Assembly (NCBI GenBank): GCA_902783175.1
Contig: CACZQA010000035.1
Span: 1-22,552, forward strand
Length of the DNA stretch: 22,552 nt
Source of the DNA: an uncultured Coriobacteriaceae bacterium
GTDB lineage: Bacteria > Actinomycetota > Coriobacteriia > Coriobacteriales > QAMH01
Reading direction: 5' to 3'
In this document: positions 22,099 to 22,552 of the stretch, in pieces
Position numbering within the stretch: the stretch's first letter is position 1
How the letters are laid out: each line of letters starts with the position of its first letter
The notes under the pieces: model-generated
What the model saw: only the letters and a program-made list of their open reading frames with translations
Database searches by the model: none
Told to the model about the DNA's origin: nothing
Translations under genes and position numbers: made by a program

Positions 22099-22552
22099 GC
22101 AGAAGTTCAGGGTGGACACGCGAGAGATACCCGAGAAGGCCATACTCGTCGGCATCGACCGCGGAGATGCCGCCTGGCCGCTGGAAGAATCGCTTGCAGA
22201 GCTCGAACGTCTGACCAGCACCGCGGGCGCCACGGTCGTCCACACGATATCGCAGCGCCTCCTTGCGCCCAACCCGCGCACGTTCATCGGCCAGGGCAAG
22301 GCCGAAGAGCTCGTGGATGCCGTGCGCTCATTCGACGCTGACGTCGTCATATTCGATGACGAGCTCTCGCCCTCGCAGCAGAGCAACCTCGAAAAGCTCG
22401 TAGGGTCCCCGGTCAAGGTCATCGACCGTACCGCACTCATCCTCGACATCTTCGCGCTGCACGCCACGAGCAAAGAGGGCAGGCTCCAGGTCAAGCTCGC
22501 GCAGAACCAGTACCTCTACCCACGTCTTCGTGGCATGTGGAGCCATCTTGCC
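22091..22552 (+). CDS. hflX: GTPase HflX, N-terminal part (3' truncated by window end)
   Basis: The frame opens at GTG 22091, inside the last eight bases of miaA, and runs to the window edge (154 codons). HflX is a ribosome-binding GTPase that splits stalled or hibernating 70S ribosomes. Seen: the N-terminal domain with FIGQGKAEELVDAV, VIFDDELSPSQQSNLE, and DRTALILDIFALHATSKEGRLQVKLAQ followed by YLYPRLRG, all family hallmarks. The GTP-binding motifs lie beyond the window. A purine-rich GAGAGAGG (22077-22084) lies six bases before GTG. The miaA-hflX pair occurs in many bacteria, and mycobacteria have it near recA. Confidence 0.93.
   Translation, partial: MTRQKFRVDTREIPEKAILVGIDRGDAAWPLEESLAELERLTSTAGATVVHTISQRLLAPNPRTFIGQGKAEELVDAVRSFDADVVIFDDELSPSQQSNLEKLVGSPVKVIDRTALILDIFALHATSKEGRLQVKLAQNQYLYPRLRGMWSHLA

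Noticed and set aside
1..22552. Mobile elements, CRISPR arrays, tRNA or rRNA genes, integration sites
   Set aside because: No transposase or integrase, no regularly spaced repeats, no tRNA-like cloverleaf and no rRNA sequence were seen; the genes form a continuous conserved block with uniform codon use.

Overview
This GC-rich window carries one uninterrupted set of forward-strand housekeeping genes with short gaps and several overlaps. The order dapB, dapA, rnj, ftsK, rodZ-like, rimO, pgsA, pncC, recA, recX ... miaB, miaA, hflX is the arrangement known from Actinobacteria; in Mycobacterium the same block runs dapA-rnj-ftsK-pgsA-recA-recX-miaB-miaA-hflX. RNase Y, a SpoVS homologue, YajQ and RimO in the same block argue against a typical high-GC actinomycete. 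They fit the class Coriobacteriia (gut anaerobes of the Eggerthella/Slackia/Collinsella type), with both RNase J and RNase Y and no sporulation. The class assignment is inferred from gene content and order only.

Layout. 1-178: C-terminus of an unrecognised protein. 244-3213: an M16 zinc peptidase, then dapB and dapA (diaminopimelate/lysine synthesis). 3256-8928: RNase J, the FtsK/SpoIIIE DNA translocase with a promoter candidate in the end of rnj, and a RodZ-like membrane protein. 8975-11959: yajQ, rimO, pgsA and a stand-alone PncC/CinA amidohydrolase. 11960-13839: a 267-base non-coding region with a clear SOS promoter (LexA box inside the spacer of a TTGACA-17-TAGCAT promoter), then recA and recX, closed by a strong terminator. 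14102-15631: rny, preceded by a second terminator-like hairpin and followed by another strong terminator. 15716-18547: an uncharacterised GHKL-type ATPase and a PgcA-type phosphohexomutase. 18634-22552: a promoter with a perfect TATAAT, then spoVS, a PHP phosphoesterase, miaB, miaA and the start of hflX, probably one operon with 8-base overlaps at miaB/miaA and miaA/hflX.

Common threads. The genes serve RNA turnover and modification (rnj, rny, the PHP protein, rimO, miaB, miaA, hflX), chromosome handling (ftsK, recA, recX), and cell envelope precursors and shape (dapA, dapB, pgsA, rodZ-like, pgcA). Two radical-SAM methylthiotransferases, one for ribosomal protein S12 (RimO) and one for tRNA (MiaB), lie about 9 kb apart.

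I see no mobile element, CRISPR array, tRNA or rRNA, and nothing that is clearly an undescribed defence or biosynthetic system. The least explained items are the orphan GHKL ATPase placed directly behind a strong terminator, the terminator-bounded leader of rny, and SpoVS in a probable non-spore-former.
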